From Flavobacteriales bacterium (lineage in GTDB: Bacteria; Bacteroidota; Bacteroidia; Flavobacteriales_D; Sanyastnellaceae), in NCBI GenBank assembly GCA_947442505.1, contig CANEVR010000008.1, positions 1-64,000 on the forward strand: 64,000 nucleotides of DNA, in the 5' to 3' direction. The translations under genes and the position numbers were made by a program. Of this stretch, positions 37,124 through 45,642 are shown piece after piece. Under the pieces are notes generated by a model. That model was not told the origin of the DNA. It did no database searches and worked only from the letters and a program-made list of their open reading frames with translations. Within the stretch, counting starts at the first letter, position 1. Every line of letters starts with the position of its first letter.

Positions 37124-38419
37124 ATGAATGTACTTGTGTTAGGATCCGGCGGAAGAGAAAACGCCATTTGTTGGAAAATTTCCCAAAGCTCACTTTTGAG
37201 GAGCTTGTACATTGCTCCCGGAAATGGAGGAACTGGTCAATATGGAGAAAACATTAATATTGACCCCTGCGATTTCAAAGCGGTCAAAAAATTGGTTCTC
37301 GAAAAGAACATCCAAATGGTTATCGTTGGACCAGAAACTCCACTGGTAGAAGGAATCGTAGACTTTTTTGAGTCGGACAAACATTTGAAAGATGTGTCCA
37401 TCATTGGACCCAACAAATACAGTTCACAATTAGAAGGAAGTAAAAAGTTTGCCAAGGAATTCATGATTCGTCATAACATTCCCACGGCAAAATACGCTTC
37501 TTTTGATTCATCTCAAATCAAAGAGGCCCAAGCATTCATTGACACCATCAAAAAGACTGTTGTACTAAAAGCCGACGGATTGGCCGCAGGAAAGGGAGTC
37601 TTGATTTTGGAAGACCACAAAGAGGCCAAGAAGGAAGTTGAGAAAATGTTATCAGGGAAAGCCTTTGGCGATGCCGGAAAAACCGTTGTAATTGAAGAGT
37701 TTCTGAAAGGCATTGAATGTTCTGCATTTATCATCACGGATGGGCAATCATACAAAGTATTGCCAGAAGCCAAGGATTATAAGCGAATAGGTGAAGGGGA
37801 CACTGGATTGAACACTGGCGGTATGGGGGCAATTTCACCCGTCCCATTCTGCACACCTGAATTTTTAGATAAAATTGAGACGCAAGTCATCATTCCAACG
37901 ATGAAGGGACTTCAAGCAGATGGAATGAAATACAAAGGATTTATTTTCTTTGGAATCATGAAAGTAGGCAATGAACCTTTTGTCATTGAATACAACTGCA
38001 GATTAGGAGATCCTGAGACGGAAGCAATACTTCCACGACTAAAATCAGATCTGTTAAACTTATTTGAAGGAGTGGCCACCGACACATTGGGAGAGTGTGA
38101 CTTGTATTTTGATGAAAGATGTGCTGCCACTGTAATGCTTGTGTCTGAAGGCTATCCAGAAGAATATGACAAAGGAAAAGAGATCAAAGGCTTGGAAGAA
38201 ATTACGGATAGTTTTATTTTCCATGCAGGCACGAAACTAAGTGGCAAGGAAAACAAACTCATCACCAATGGCGGAAGAGTGTTGGCCTTAACATCCTTGG
38301 CTTACCGCATGGAAGATGCCATATTTGCCAGCTTAAAAAACGCGGCTCAAGTGCGATACAGCAACAAATACTACAGGAAGGATATTGGGGAGGACCTCAT
38401 GAAGTATTTCACCAAATAG
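37124..38419 (+). CDS. purD: Phosphoribosylamine-glycine ligase PurD
   Basis: 431 residues, ATP-grasp enzyme of de novo purine synthesis (PRA + Gly + ATP to GAR). The N-terminal domain starts VLVLGSGGRENAICWKI; the ATP-grasp core has KADGLAAGKGVLILED, VVIEEFLKGIECSAF, GDTGLNTGGMGAISP and EYNCRLGDPETEA. The upstream gap has a GTCCAA/TTGGAC palindrome (37067-37080) and a near-consensus -7 (TTACTTTG, ~37095). Its stop is only 9 nt from the convergent wzc stop, which marks the boundary between housekeeping genes and the polysaccharide locus. Confidence 0.96.
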   Translation: MNVLVLGSGGRENAICWKISQSSLLRSLYIAPGNGGTGQYGENINIDPCDFKAVKKLVLEKNIQMVIVGPETPLVEGIVDFFESDKHLKDVSIIGPNKYSSQLEGSKKFAKEFMIRHNIPTAKYASFDSSQIKEAQAFIDTIKKTVVLKADGLAAGKGVLILEDHKEAKKEVEKMLSGKAFGDAGKTVVIEEFLKGIECSAFIITDGQSYKVLPEAKDYKRIGEGDTGLNTGGMGAISPVPFCTPEFLDKIETQVIIPTMKGLQADGMKYKGFIFFGIMKVGNEPFVIEYNCRLGDPETEAILPRLKSDLLNLFEGVATDTLGECDLYFDERCAATVMLVSEGYPEEYDKGKEIKGLEEITDSFIFHAGTKLSGKENKLITNGGRVLALTSLAYRMEDAIFASLKNAAQVRYSNKYYRKDIGEDLMKYFTK

Positions 38420-38428
38420 CAAAAATAA

Positions 38429-40858
38429 TTATCCTTTTTTACGAAAAAAAAACAATCTACGGAATGCTGACATCATCTTTCTCAGCTTTCCATTTCCTTG
38501 GTTATTCTCTTCATTGACATATCCGTATCCATAGCCATAGCCATAACCGTAGCCATAACCATAACCAATACCCTTAGGTCTTTTTCCATTAAAAATTAAA
38601 CACAAGTTTGGAATTCGATTGGTGATGTGTAATTCCTCAATTAGTCCAATCACTTTTCGGTGTGTAAGATTCTCTCGAGTAACAAATGCCGTAATATCAG
38701 CAAACTTGACCAACTGCATGGTGTCAGCTACAAGTCCTACAGGTGAAGTATCTACGATAACTGTGGCATAATTGGATCTGGCATACTCAAATATTTCCGC
38801 CATTCTCTCGGAAAGTATCAGCTCTGAAGGATCTGGTGGTATAGGACCTGCTGGTAAAATATCAAAGATTACATCCTCATCTGCTGGCATAATCAAGCTT
38901 TTTAAATCTTGCGTTTTACCAGATAAAAAGTTTGTCATTCCCAATGCACTAGGTCTGTTGAGATAATTACTGATTTTAGGATGACGAAGGTCCGTACCCA
39001 ACAACAAAACTTTCTTACCTGTTAATGCAATTGCAGCAGACAAGTTAATTGCCATGAATGATTTACCTTCTCTAGAAACAGCTGAAGTAATGAAAATTAC
39101 TTGACCATTCATTCCTTTGATACCCTTCAAAAACTCTAGGTTTGAGCGCAGCATTCTAAAAGACTCTGCCGCCATCGTCCTGTCATTTTTCCCAATAACA
39201 ATAGGATTATCGGATTGTATAAAGGGTATTTCACCAATAATAGGAACGCCGAGTCTTTCCAACTCAGACTTATTCTGAATTCGAGCTCGAAACCAATAGA
39301 CAAGATAAATGATTATCATTGGCAGTATCAAACCTAAAACCAAGGAAACAAACCAAATCAACTTAACTTTTGGAAACACTGGCGTTTTAAATCCATGAAT
39401 ATCATCTATGGTTCTAATATTCGATACTGTCATGGCAAGCGCTATATTCGTTTCCTCACGCTTTTTCAACAAGTATAAATACAACTCTTCCTTGATTTGC
39501 TTTTGCCTAACAATGTCTCGCAGCAAACGTTCCTTTGTTGGTACAGCCTTCAATAGGCCAAACAACTCATTGTCTTTTTGAGTCAAATCATCCGTTTGTA
39601 CTTTAATCGATTTCTGTAAATTTTTCAAGGATTCTTCAATGCTATTTCTAACTGAAATTGCCTTGCTGGTGTATAACGATAGCATTGGATTGTCCTCTCC
39701 ACCGGCCTTTACCAATCGATTTATCTCTAGTACAAGCTTGTTGTAGTCAGAAACCAGTGAAGCAATTTGGACATTCTCCACTCCTAGATTACTGGGAAAC
39801 AATTCAAAATTACCCTTGTAAGTCTTGAGCTGATCTATCATCATCTGAACAAGCCTCATTTCACTTCCCAATTTGGTAAGTTGCTCATCCAACTGCAGCT
39901 GCTTTTGAAACAAATACTCAGACTCCTTAGATTGTCCGCTAAAAATTTCTGTTTTCTTAAAACTTTCCTCAGCAGCTTCAACGGTGGATAGCTCATCAAG
40001 AATAAATTCAATACGGCTATTGATAAAATCCGCTGTATTTTGGCTCATCATGTTCTTATCCTCAATAGCATCTATGCTCCGCTGATAAATCAACTGACTC
40101 AATACGTCCTTTGCTTTTTGCAAATGCGTATCCACCAAATACAATTTGAGAATGGATGAGGCCTTGGCCGAGGGCTCAAGTTCAAGGTTGCCTATATAAC
40201 TGCTAACCACATTTTGAACTGTTTGTTTTTTAATCCGAAATTTTCTTTTGACACATTGCTGATTGAAGAAATTGGTTTTACTAATTTTCAGTTTTCCCCA
40301 AGGGAACTCGATATCATTTTGAAATGAAAATTTCCCCTCTCTTATCTCATCATTCTTGTCTAATAAGATAAAGTTATCTTGATCAATTACTTCAATCTCA
40401 AAACTATTTGAATAATCGTCAAAAGCTACAGAGTCTCTGGGATAGGTTTCAATGCGCAGTGGGAAATTGTTATACTTCTCATGATATATTGGATTACCCT
40501 GAGAAAAATATGAAAAATCAAGATCCAACTTTTTCACCACTCTATACATAATCGAACGGCTCTTGAAAACTTCTATCTCGTCTTCCATAGAAGAAGCAGA
40601 TTGCATCAAGCCTAACTCTTTAAAAACCTCTGACTCTGCACTTCCGGTTCCTTTGTTATTATCCTTGAGCATTACTGTTGCAGAAACCTGATACTTGGGA
40701 ACTTGAAATCGAATAAAAGCGAAGGCCGCCATCAAGGAAAAAAACAATGCAAACAATATCCACCTCCAATGACGGAATACCAATGATAAATTATCGGCTA
40801 TGTTTATATCATCTTTTCTGAGAAAACTCTCAATTGCCTTTTCACTTTTATCTTCCAT
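38429..40858 (-). CDS. wzc: Wzc-type polysaccharide co-polymerase with BY-kinase domain
   Basis: 809 residues. Wzz domain between two transmembrane helices (about 32-50 and 505-527) with a long coiled-coil region between, then a cytoplasmic BY-kinase (about 560-760): Walker A VSREGKS, Walker A' LLLGTDLRHPKI (first Asp replaced by Gly), Walker B VIVDTSPVG. The C-terminal tail begins with eight Gly-Tyr pairs (coded by 38520-38567), the autophosphorylation cluster, and ends with a basic stretch. It controls chain length and export together with Wza, encoded 5 nt upstream. It is the last gene of the locus. Confidence 0.93.
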   Translation of the reverse strand: MEDKSEKAIESFLRKDDINIADNLSLVFRHWRWILFALFFSLMAAFAFIRFQVPKYQVSATVMLKDNNKGTGSAESEVFKELGLMQSASSMEDEIEVFKSRSIMYRVVKKLDLDFSYFSQGNPIYHEKYNNFPLRIETYPRDSVAFDDYSNSFEIEVIDQDNFILLDKNDEIREGKFSFQNDIEFPWGKLKISKTNFFNQQCVKRKFRIKKQTVQNVVSSYIGNLELEPSAKASSILKLYLVDTHLQKAKDVLSQLIYQRSIDAIEDKNMMSQNTADFINSRIEFILDELSTVEAAEESFKKTEIFSGQSKESEYLFQKQLQLDEQLTKLGSEMRLVQMMIDQLKTYKGNFELFPSNLGVENVQIASLVSDYNKLVLEINRLVKAGGEDNPMLSLYTSKAISVRNSIEESLKNLQKSIKVQTDDLTQKDNELFGLLKAVPTKERLLRDIVRQKQIKEELYLYLLKKREETNIALAMTVSNIRTIDDIHGFKTPVFPKVKLIWFVSLVLGLILPMIIIYLVYWFRARIQNKSELERLGVPIIGEIPFIQSDNPIVIGKNDRTMAAESFRMLRSNLEFLKGIKGMNGQVIFITSAVSREGKSFMAINLSAAIALTGKKVLLLGTDLRHPKISNYLNRPSALGMTNFLSGKTQDLKSLIMPADEDVIFDILPAGPIPPDPSELILSERMAEIFEYARSNYATVIVDTSPVGLVADTMQLVKFADITAFVTRENLTHRKVIGLIEELHITNRIPNLCLIFNGKRPKGIGYGYGYGYGYGYGYGYVNEENNQGNGKLRKMMSAFRRLFFFRKKG
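38520..38567 (-). repeat. Hexanucleotide (Gly-Tyr) repeat tract in wzc
   Basis: Eight consecutive 6-nt units encode Gly-Tyr. Synonymous third positions differ (GGT/GGC/GGA, TAT/TAC), so the tract is conserved more in protein than in DNA. Confidence 0.85.
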
Positions 40859-40863
40859 AAATT

Positions 40864-41658
40864 TTACTTAAAAAGAACCAACATCGTGAGTATTAAGGAC
40901 AATCCGGAGAAAATCAATCCTACATTCGTATTATTAATAATGGAGCTGTTTTGCTTGGCTCTATTTGGAGCAATGTAAACAACGTCATTCTGTTGCAGAT
41001 AAAAAACAGGTGAACTCAGAAAATCAGATGATGTAAGATCTATTCTATACTCCTCAATTTTTCCCTGGTTCTCTCTGATCACTAAAACATCTTTCCGGGA
41101 ACCTGTAATCAACAAATCTCCTGCAATTCCTAACGCATCTAACACTGTAACGCGATCATTGGGAATAGTAAATGTTCCTGGATTTCTAACCTCTCCCAAA
41201 ACAGTTACTTTATAGTTCAGAATGCGAATAATCACTGTAGGGGAATTTAAAAAAGGAACTAACTTCTCTTTGATAAGATCCGTTGCTTCTTGCTTACTCA
41301 GCCCATCCAATTTCAAATCTCCAATAACAGGAAAATCAATTAGTCCATTGGCATCAATTAAATACCCGTTTTGAGGGGCCACTCCCTGGGCATAGCCGCC
41401 CATACTCCTTTGCTCAGCCACTGGAAAGTTGAACGGTTTGGATGCCTCTACATCTTGACCGATAACAATGATACTCAATAAATCGTCTTTTTTTAATATC
41501 GGTGAGTAAAACTCACTTTTTGTTTTGCCTTGGGAAGAATCTTGGAAGTAAATTATTCTTTTTCCTTGGTTACATGAAACTAATAAAAAAGCAATTAAAA
41601 TGTAGCCTATACTAGGACAAAAAAATGGTTTTCTTAAATTTTCCTTTATGACTTTCAT
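40864..41658 (-). CDS. wza: Wza-type polysaccharide export lipoprotein
   Basis: 264 residues. Signal peptide with lipobox LVSC (Cys at about 29). The Poly_export domain starts SPILKKDDLLSIIVIGQD; a SLBB-type domain follows (YKVTVLGEVRNPGTFTIPND, LDALGIAGDL). A C-terminal hydrophobic segment (VGLIFSGLSLILTMLVLF) may be a transmembrane helix. This is shorter than E. coli Wza (~380) but usual for Bacteroidota members. It forms the outer-membrane export channel for the polysaccharide; it overlaps nothing but sits 5 nt before wzc. Confidence 0.92.
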   Translation of the reverse strand: MKVIKENLRKPFFCPSIGYILIAFLLVSCNQGKRIIYFQDSSQGKTKSEFYSPILKKDDLLSIIVIGQDVEASKPFNFPVAEQRSMGGYAQGVAPQNGYLIDANGLIDFPVIGDLKLDGLSKQEATDLIKEKLVPFLNSPTVIIRILNYKVTVLGEVRNPGTFTIPNDRVTVLDALGIAGDLLITGSRKDVLVIRENQGKIEEYRIDLTSSDFLSSPVFYLQQNDVVYIAPNRAKQNSSIINNTNVGLIFSGLSLILTMLVLFK

Positions 41659-41696
41659 AATTATTGCTTATCGAATTAAAAAATACTCAAAATTCT

Positions 41697-42644
41697 CTAG
41701 AATGTATCAAAGTCTAGAAATCGCACCATCAATTTAGAATCGTACTTCTTATCACCATCAATATTCTTTTGAATCAATGGAAGCCCCCTTTGGGGTGTCA
41801 CCCCACTCATCAAAAACTCGATGGCAGAATTAGGAACACCTTCTGAAAGTTGCTGAAAAACAATTTTATGACTTCCGGAAAGCACTGCAAAAAAAAACAA
41901 CTTTCGCCTTAGTGAAAGTGGAGTGTTATTCAATCCGTGGACAGATCCCAATTTGATATGTTTATGAACTGAAAAAAGAAGTTTGAAATCAGCATTTGAA
42001 ACCTCATAAACTCCAGGACCAATCTTGTACTTGTGATAAAATTCACTATCTTGTATTTGGAATTCTTCTGGTGTTCTTTCCGATTCAGAAAAAAAGACAT
42101 CGTTACCAAAAATTATTCTTTTCAATAGACTCGTATAGTGGTAATACAACTTTGTAAATAACCCGTACTTGTGCAGAAAATAGTTAATCGGAAGAGTGAA
42201 AATTTTTTTTTCATACACTAAGTAATAATCCTTTATTTCCCAATCTAAATGTTTAACAAAACCATGTAACGAGTTCTCATTTGGTATACCAAACAACACT
42301 TTTATATTCAAACTTTTACATAGATCTACTGTAAGGAGCGCTAACTTAACGAAAAGACCTCTTTTTCTGTAATTGGGGTGAGTAACAGTATCTGCACTCT
42401 GGGCCACTCGCACCTGCTCACCTTTGAATTCCGCAATTACCGGTAATACTCCATAAAAAGCCACTGCTTTCTGTTCTAACTTATCATAAGCTAAATAACC
42501 AACATACTCGTTTTCAAAACTCTCCGTCGAATATTTACGACTCAAATCCGATTTACTCACACCCTTTCCGCAAGCTACAAATAGCTCTCTCAAATCCTCA
42601 AGATTATTGGGGTTTAGTTTCCTACATTCAATCAGATCATTCAT
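41697..42644 (-). CDS. GNAT-type N-acyltransferase
   Basis: 315 residues from the ATG at 42644; a TTG at 42662 would add six. The first ~150 residues form a GNAT fold: YVGYLAYDKLEQKAVAFYGVLP (strands), QSADTVTHPNYRKRGLFVKLA with the acetyl-CoA P-loop RKRGLF, and VLFGIPNENSLHGF. The C-terminal half is less clear. In Bacteroidota, large GNAT proteins like this are common in exopolysaccharide loci and could acylate an amino sugar or lipid-linked intermediate, but the acceptor is unknown. Confidence 0.7.
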   Translation of the reverse strand: MNDLIECRKLNPNNLEDLRELFVACGKGVSKSDLSRKYSTESFENEYVGYLAYDKLEQKAVAFYGVLPVIAEFKGEQVRVAQSADTVTHPNYRKRGLFVKLALLTVDLCKSLNIKVLFGIPNENSLHGFVKHLDWEIKDYYLVYEKKIFTLPINYFLHKYGLFTKLYYHYTSLLKRIIFGNDVFFSESERTPEEFQIQDSEFYHKYKIGPGVYEVSNADFKLLFSVHKHIKLGSVHGLNNTPLSLRRKLFFFAVLSGSHKIVFQQLSEGVPNSAIEFLMSGVTPQRGLPLIQKNIDGDKKYDSKLMVRFLDFDTF

Positions 42645-42710
42645 GACAATCAACGAATACAAACATCATATTTAATTCTGTAAATATAACCAAATTGGTG
42701 AATGCTATTT

Positions 42711-43619
42711 TCAATTTGACTTTACATTTTCATTGATGGTTGTCTTGATACCGTGATTAACACTTTTTGAAAAATTCTGCTTTAAAAACATCCACAAGCC
42801 AGAAGCCTTGACTGAAATTTCATCTAAGTTATCTGAATCACCGAGGGAAATTCGTTTCAATCGAAATAAATCCGAAAACCTGTCATTGAATCCCAAATCA
42901 ACAGTTAAAGCGCAATGAAATCCGCTATTCTTTACTAGCGCAATATCTCTCTCCGAATAATCACCGTTGGGAAATGCAAATGAATTGACGCATAATCCAA
43001 ACCTATTCTCCAACACGATTTTTGACCCTAAAATCTCCTCTTTAGCTTCATCAAATTTACATGTTGGTAGAATGGGATGAAATTTCGTGTGAGCCTGAAA
43101 GTCTACATGAGACTTCATTTCATTTATATGAAACTCTTGAAGTGATTGAGGTGTCTCAAACTCCCTTTCAAAACTGAAATCATTTAACTTCAAGAACTCT
43201 ATTCTTTTTTCGTTTGACATTCGCTTCAAAGAATCTATGGAAACATCACTAATTCTATGCTTGAACCAATATTTCCTATTGGTACCGACAATTGAAGCGC
43301 AAAGAAAAACAGTAACAGGTAAGGACATGGATTTAATCGTTGGCAACAGTTGGTAGTTTGATACATGACCATCGTCGAATGTAATGATAAGTGCCTTTTT
43401 AGGAATCCGGCTATAATCCTTATTCAACATAGCCTTCAAATAAAACTGAAGTGAAATAACATTGTATTTACTCATGAGAAAATTGAAAACACGTCCAGCA
43501 TCCTTAGCCTTTAACTCATGAAAGAGTACAATCGTTACTTTATTCCTTTGTAAACTATTCCTTATCAAAAACGGAATGCCCGACAAACAAAATATCTTAA
43601 AAACTATTTTCTTCAACAT
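42711..43619 (-). CDS. NodB-type polysaccharide deacetylase
   Basis: 302 residues starting at ATG 43619 (a TTG at 43631 is the alternative). The NodB domain shows motif 1 ALIITFDDGHVSN (catalytic Asp and metal Asp), motif 2 DFQAHTKFHPILP (metal His pair HTxxH) and a later CVNSFAFPNGDYSERDI. A short hydrophobic N-terminus (IVFKIFCLSGIPFLI) could be a membrane anchor. It likely removes N-acetyl groups from the polysaccharide or a lipid-linked unit. It is 24 nt downstream of the GT4 gene. Confidence 0.85.
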   Translation of the reverse strand: MLKKIVFKIFCLSGIPFLIRNSLQRNKVTIVLFHELKAKDAGRVFNFLMSKYNVISLQFYLKAMLNKDYSRIPKKALIITFDDGHVSNYQLLPTIKSMSLPVTVFLCASIVGTNRKYWFKHRISDVSIDSLKRMSNEKRIEFLKLNDFSFEREFETPQSLQEFHINEMKSHVDFQAHTKFHPILPTCKFDEAKEEILGSKIVLENRFGLCVNSFAFPNGDYSERDIALVKNSGFHCALTVDLGFNDRFSDLFRLKRISLGDSDNLDEISVKASGLWMFLKQNFSKSVNHGIKTTINENVKSN

Positions 43620-43643
43620 ACCTAATTGCAATTAGCTCCCATT

Positions 43644-44606
43644 TTACTTCTTTGAATGTTCTAATTTCGATAGCAATATATCCCTATAAAGGTTGACTAA
43701 TTTTGCTGCAATTTGTTCTGAGCTTAGCTCAAGGGCAATAATTTTCTTTCGGAAACTTGTAGAACTTGAAATATTCTCGTAATAATCTAAAGCGCAAATA
43801 AGTTGATTTTTACAATCCAAGACGTTATCATCTGTTAGAAAGGCACCCTTCTCTGCTTCCAGCAAATTAGGAACATCTCCTACTTTAGTGGAGAGAATAA
43901 TTTTATTGCAAGCCATTGCCTCCTTTATCGCATTTGGGCTTCCTTCCCACTTACTAGTTAGACAAACGATATCTGATGCATTTAAAATAAGATTCACCTC
44001 ACTATGCGGAACACGATCAAGAAAATGTAACTCAAGATCATCTCTTCCTATAGCCTCAATGCTTTTTGATAAGAGCTCAAAATTCTTCTCACGACGAGAC
44101 GGATCTGAAGGAAACAAAATATGTATTTTATTTGGTTCCCAATTAAGAAAACTTTTTGATGATGCGCTGCATAGAGGATAAAATTTGTCTAAATCAACTC
44201 CGTTTGGCAAAACGGAAACTTTTTGCGATCTCAATCTCACTTTCATAGATTCAGATTTCACAATTACTAACTTACAAAACGGAATGATTGACCATTTAAT
44301 GAAAAACCGTAAAATTTTACTAGCATTAACATCACTCCCCATCAATGAAGATACTACATTTTTTGATCCCGCTAATATTGCCACCCAAGTAGAAAATGAA
44401 TAGTGACTGTGGACAATTTGAAATGCATTTCTCTTTAAAAAAAACCTTAATTTAAAAATAGACTTTAAATAATTCGTCCAACCCTTTCCATCAATAGAGA
44501 ATATCTCTATTTCCACACCCTCTCTTCTCAGCGAATCAACTTGTGCCTTTACAATATTAGAAACTCCTGAAAACTTGTTGCCGCTAGCTACGAATAACAC
44601 TCTCAT
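43644..44606 (-). CDS. GT4-family glycosyltransferase
   Basis: 320 residues, GT-B fold. The N-terminus MRVLFVASGNKFSGVSNIVK has the Gly-rich acceptor-side loop; a central VLPNGVDLDKFYP is characteristic of GT4, and the C-terminal donor site KWEGSPNAIKEAMACNKIIL contains the EX7E motif. It adds a sugar to the growing lipid-linked repeat unit in the cytoplasm. It overlaps the ATP-grasp gene by 23 nt. Confidence 0.9.
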   Translation of the reverse strand: MRVLFVASGNKFSGVSNIVKAQVDSLRREGVEIEIFSIDGKGWTNYLKSIFKLRFFLKRNAFQIVHSHYSFSTWVAILAGSKNVVSSLMGSDVNASKILRFFIKWSIIPFCKLVIVKSESMKVRLRSQKVSVLPNGVDLDKFYPLCSASSKSFLNWEPNKIHILFPSDPSRREKNFELLSKSIEAIGRDDLELHFLDRVPHSEVNLILNASDIVCLTSKWEGSPNAIKEAMACNKIILSTKVGDVPNLLEAEKGAFLTDDNVLDCKNQLICALDYYENISSSTSFRKKIIALELSSEQIAAKLVNLYRDILLSKLEHSKK

Positions 44607-45642
44607 CCTTTATCATTTTAAGAAATGTCTCAAGTCTTAAGTTATACGATAAATTATCATTAAAAACTCCAGCCTCAAAAACCCAATTTCCTTGTTCAAA
44701 TATCAGACGGCCTGGCACATTATCTTTAGCGCATATAAAAGACTGAACGTGTCCAAAAATACATTGCATCTCATTTACCAAATAATTTCCATCTCCATTT
44801 TCAAACAAATCAATGGCCATACAATAGAATTCATTCTTAGATGTTAGATCTTTGACAAAATTCAACAAAGAATCCGGGGGGATAATGTATTCTATTCCTT
44901 TTGTTCCGCTCGCTTTATCTCCTTGCTTTGTTTTTTGATGAGCAAAGAATGAATCACCTATTCGCACAACCCTCCACTCATAATCATGCGGAATATACTC
45001 TTGGAATATTACAAAACCTCGTTGTATTTCCAAACGATTCATATTGTAAACCTTTAATCTCTTATTAATTCTCGAGGGATTCTTGATAAGTTTCTTTATT
45101 CTCTGTATCCACCCACCCATGGCAAGGTTAGGGCCCCAATTCTGCCCAACCCCTTCAGTAAAAGCCTTCCTAATATAGTCCAATTGATCTGCCTTATCTC
45201 TTAAAACCCTCACTCCCTTTCCTGACGCTCCGATATTCACTTTGGCCACCAAATCGTTATGCTTGTATTCTAAAACAAATTTCTCCGCCTCTTGCTGATT
45301 ATAAAAAACAAATGTTTTAGGGTGCGGAATCTCATTAGCATACAACCAATAGCTGAGATACTTTTTATTCTCATGTAACTTCACCTCTGATAAAGTTGGA
45401 AAAAAAAGCTCAGGAGGGTATATTTCGTTGAGTAATGAAAGTCTTTCATCATACAAAGATTTAAACAACGCCTGCCTACCTGAAGGACAAACTAAAAATC
45501 CTGTCCACACATTTGCCTTCAGCAAGCTCATCCATTGCTGAGATACAATATCCACCACCTCAAACTGAACTCCAAAACATTCACAAGCTTTTATCCAATG
45601 CAAATGGTTATCGTCAAATTCATTTTTTAATATTGCGAACAT
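44584..45642 (-). CDS. ATP-grasp ligase of the polysaccharide locus
   Basis: 352 residues. An ATP-grasp core is visible: NDLVAKVNIGASGKGVRVL (phosphate-binding loop), FVIFQEYIPHDYEWRVVRIG, and FYCMAIDLFENGDGNYLVNEMQCIFGH given by position (about 280-306) with Mg-binding Asp/Glu/Asn, like RimK or Ddl relatives. Such enzymes join a carboxylate to an amine via an acyl-phosphate. The adjacent, overlapping genes are a glycosyltransferase and an asparagine-synthetase-like protein, so it may attach an amino acid or carboxylate to a sugar. Substrates are unknown. Confidence 0.82.
   Translation of the reverse strand: MFAILKNEFDDNHLHWIKACECFGVQFEVVDIVSQQWMSLLKANVWTGFLVCPSGRQALFKSLYDERLSLLNEIYPPELFFPTLSEVKLHENKKYLSYWLYANEIPHPKTFVFYNQQEAEKFVLEYKHNDLVAKVNIGASGKGVRVLRDKADQLDYIRKAFTEGVGQNWGPNLAMGGWIQRIKKLIKNPSRINKRLKVYNMNRLEIQRGFVIFQEYIPHDYEWRVVRIGDSFFAHQKTKQGDKASGTKGIEYIIPPDSLLNFVKDLTSKNEFYCMAIDLFENGDGNYLVNEMQCIFGHVQSFICAKDNVPGRLIFEQGNWVFEAGVFNDNLSYNLRLETFLKMIKDESVIRS

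Noticed and set aside
38520-38567. Possible CRISPR or iteron from the repeated hexanucleotide
   Set aside because: In-frame Gly-Tyr codons in wzc, no spacer structure.
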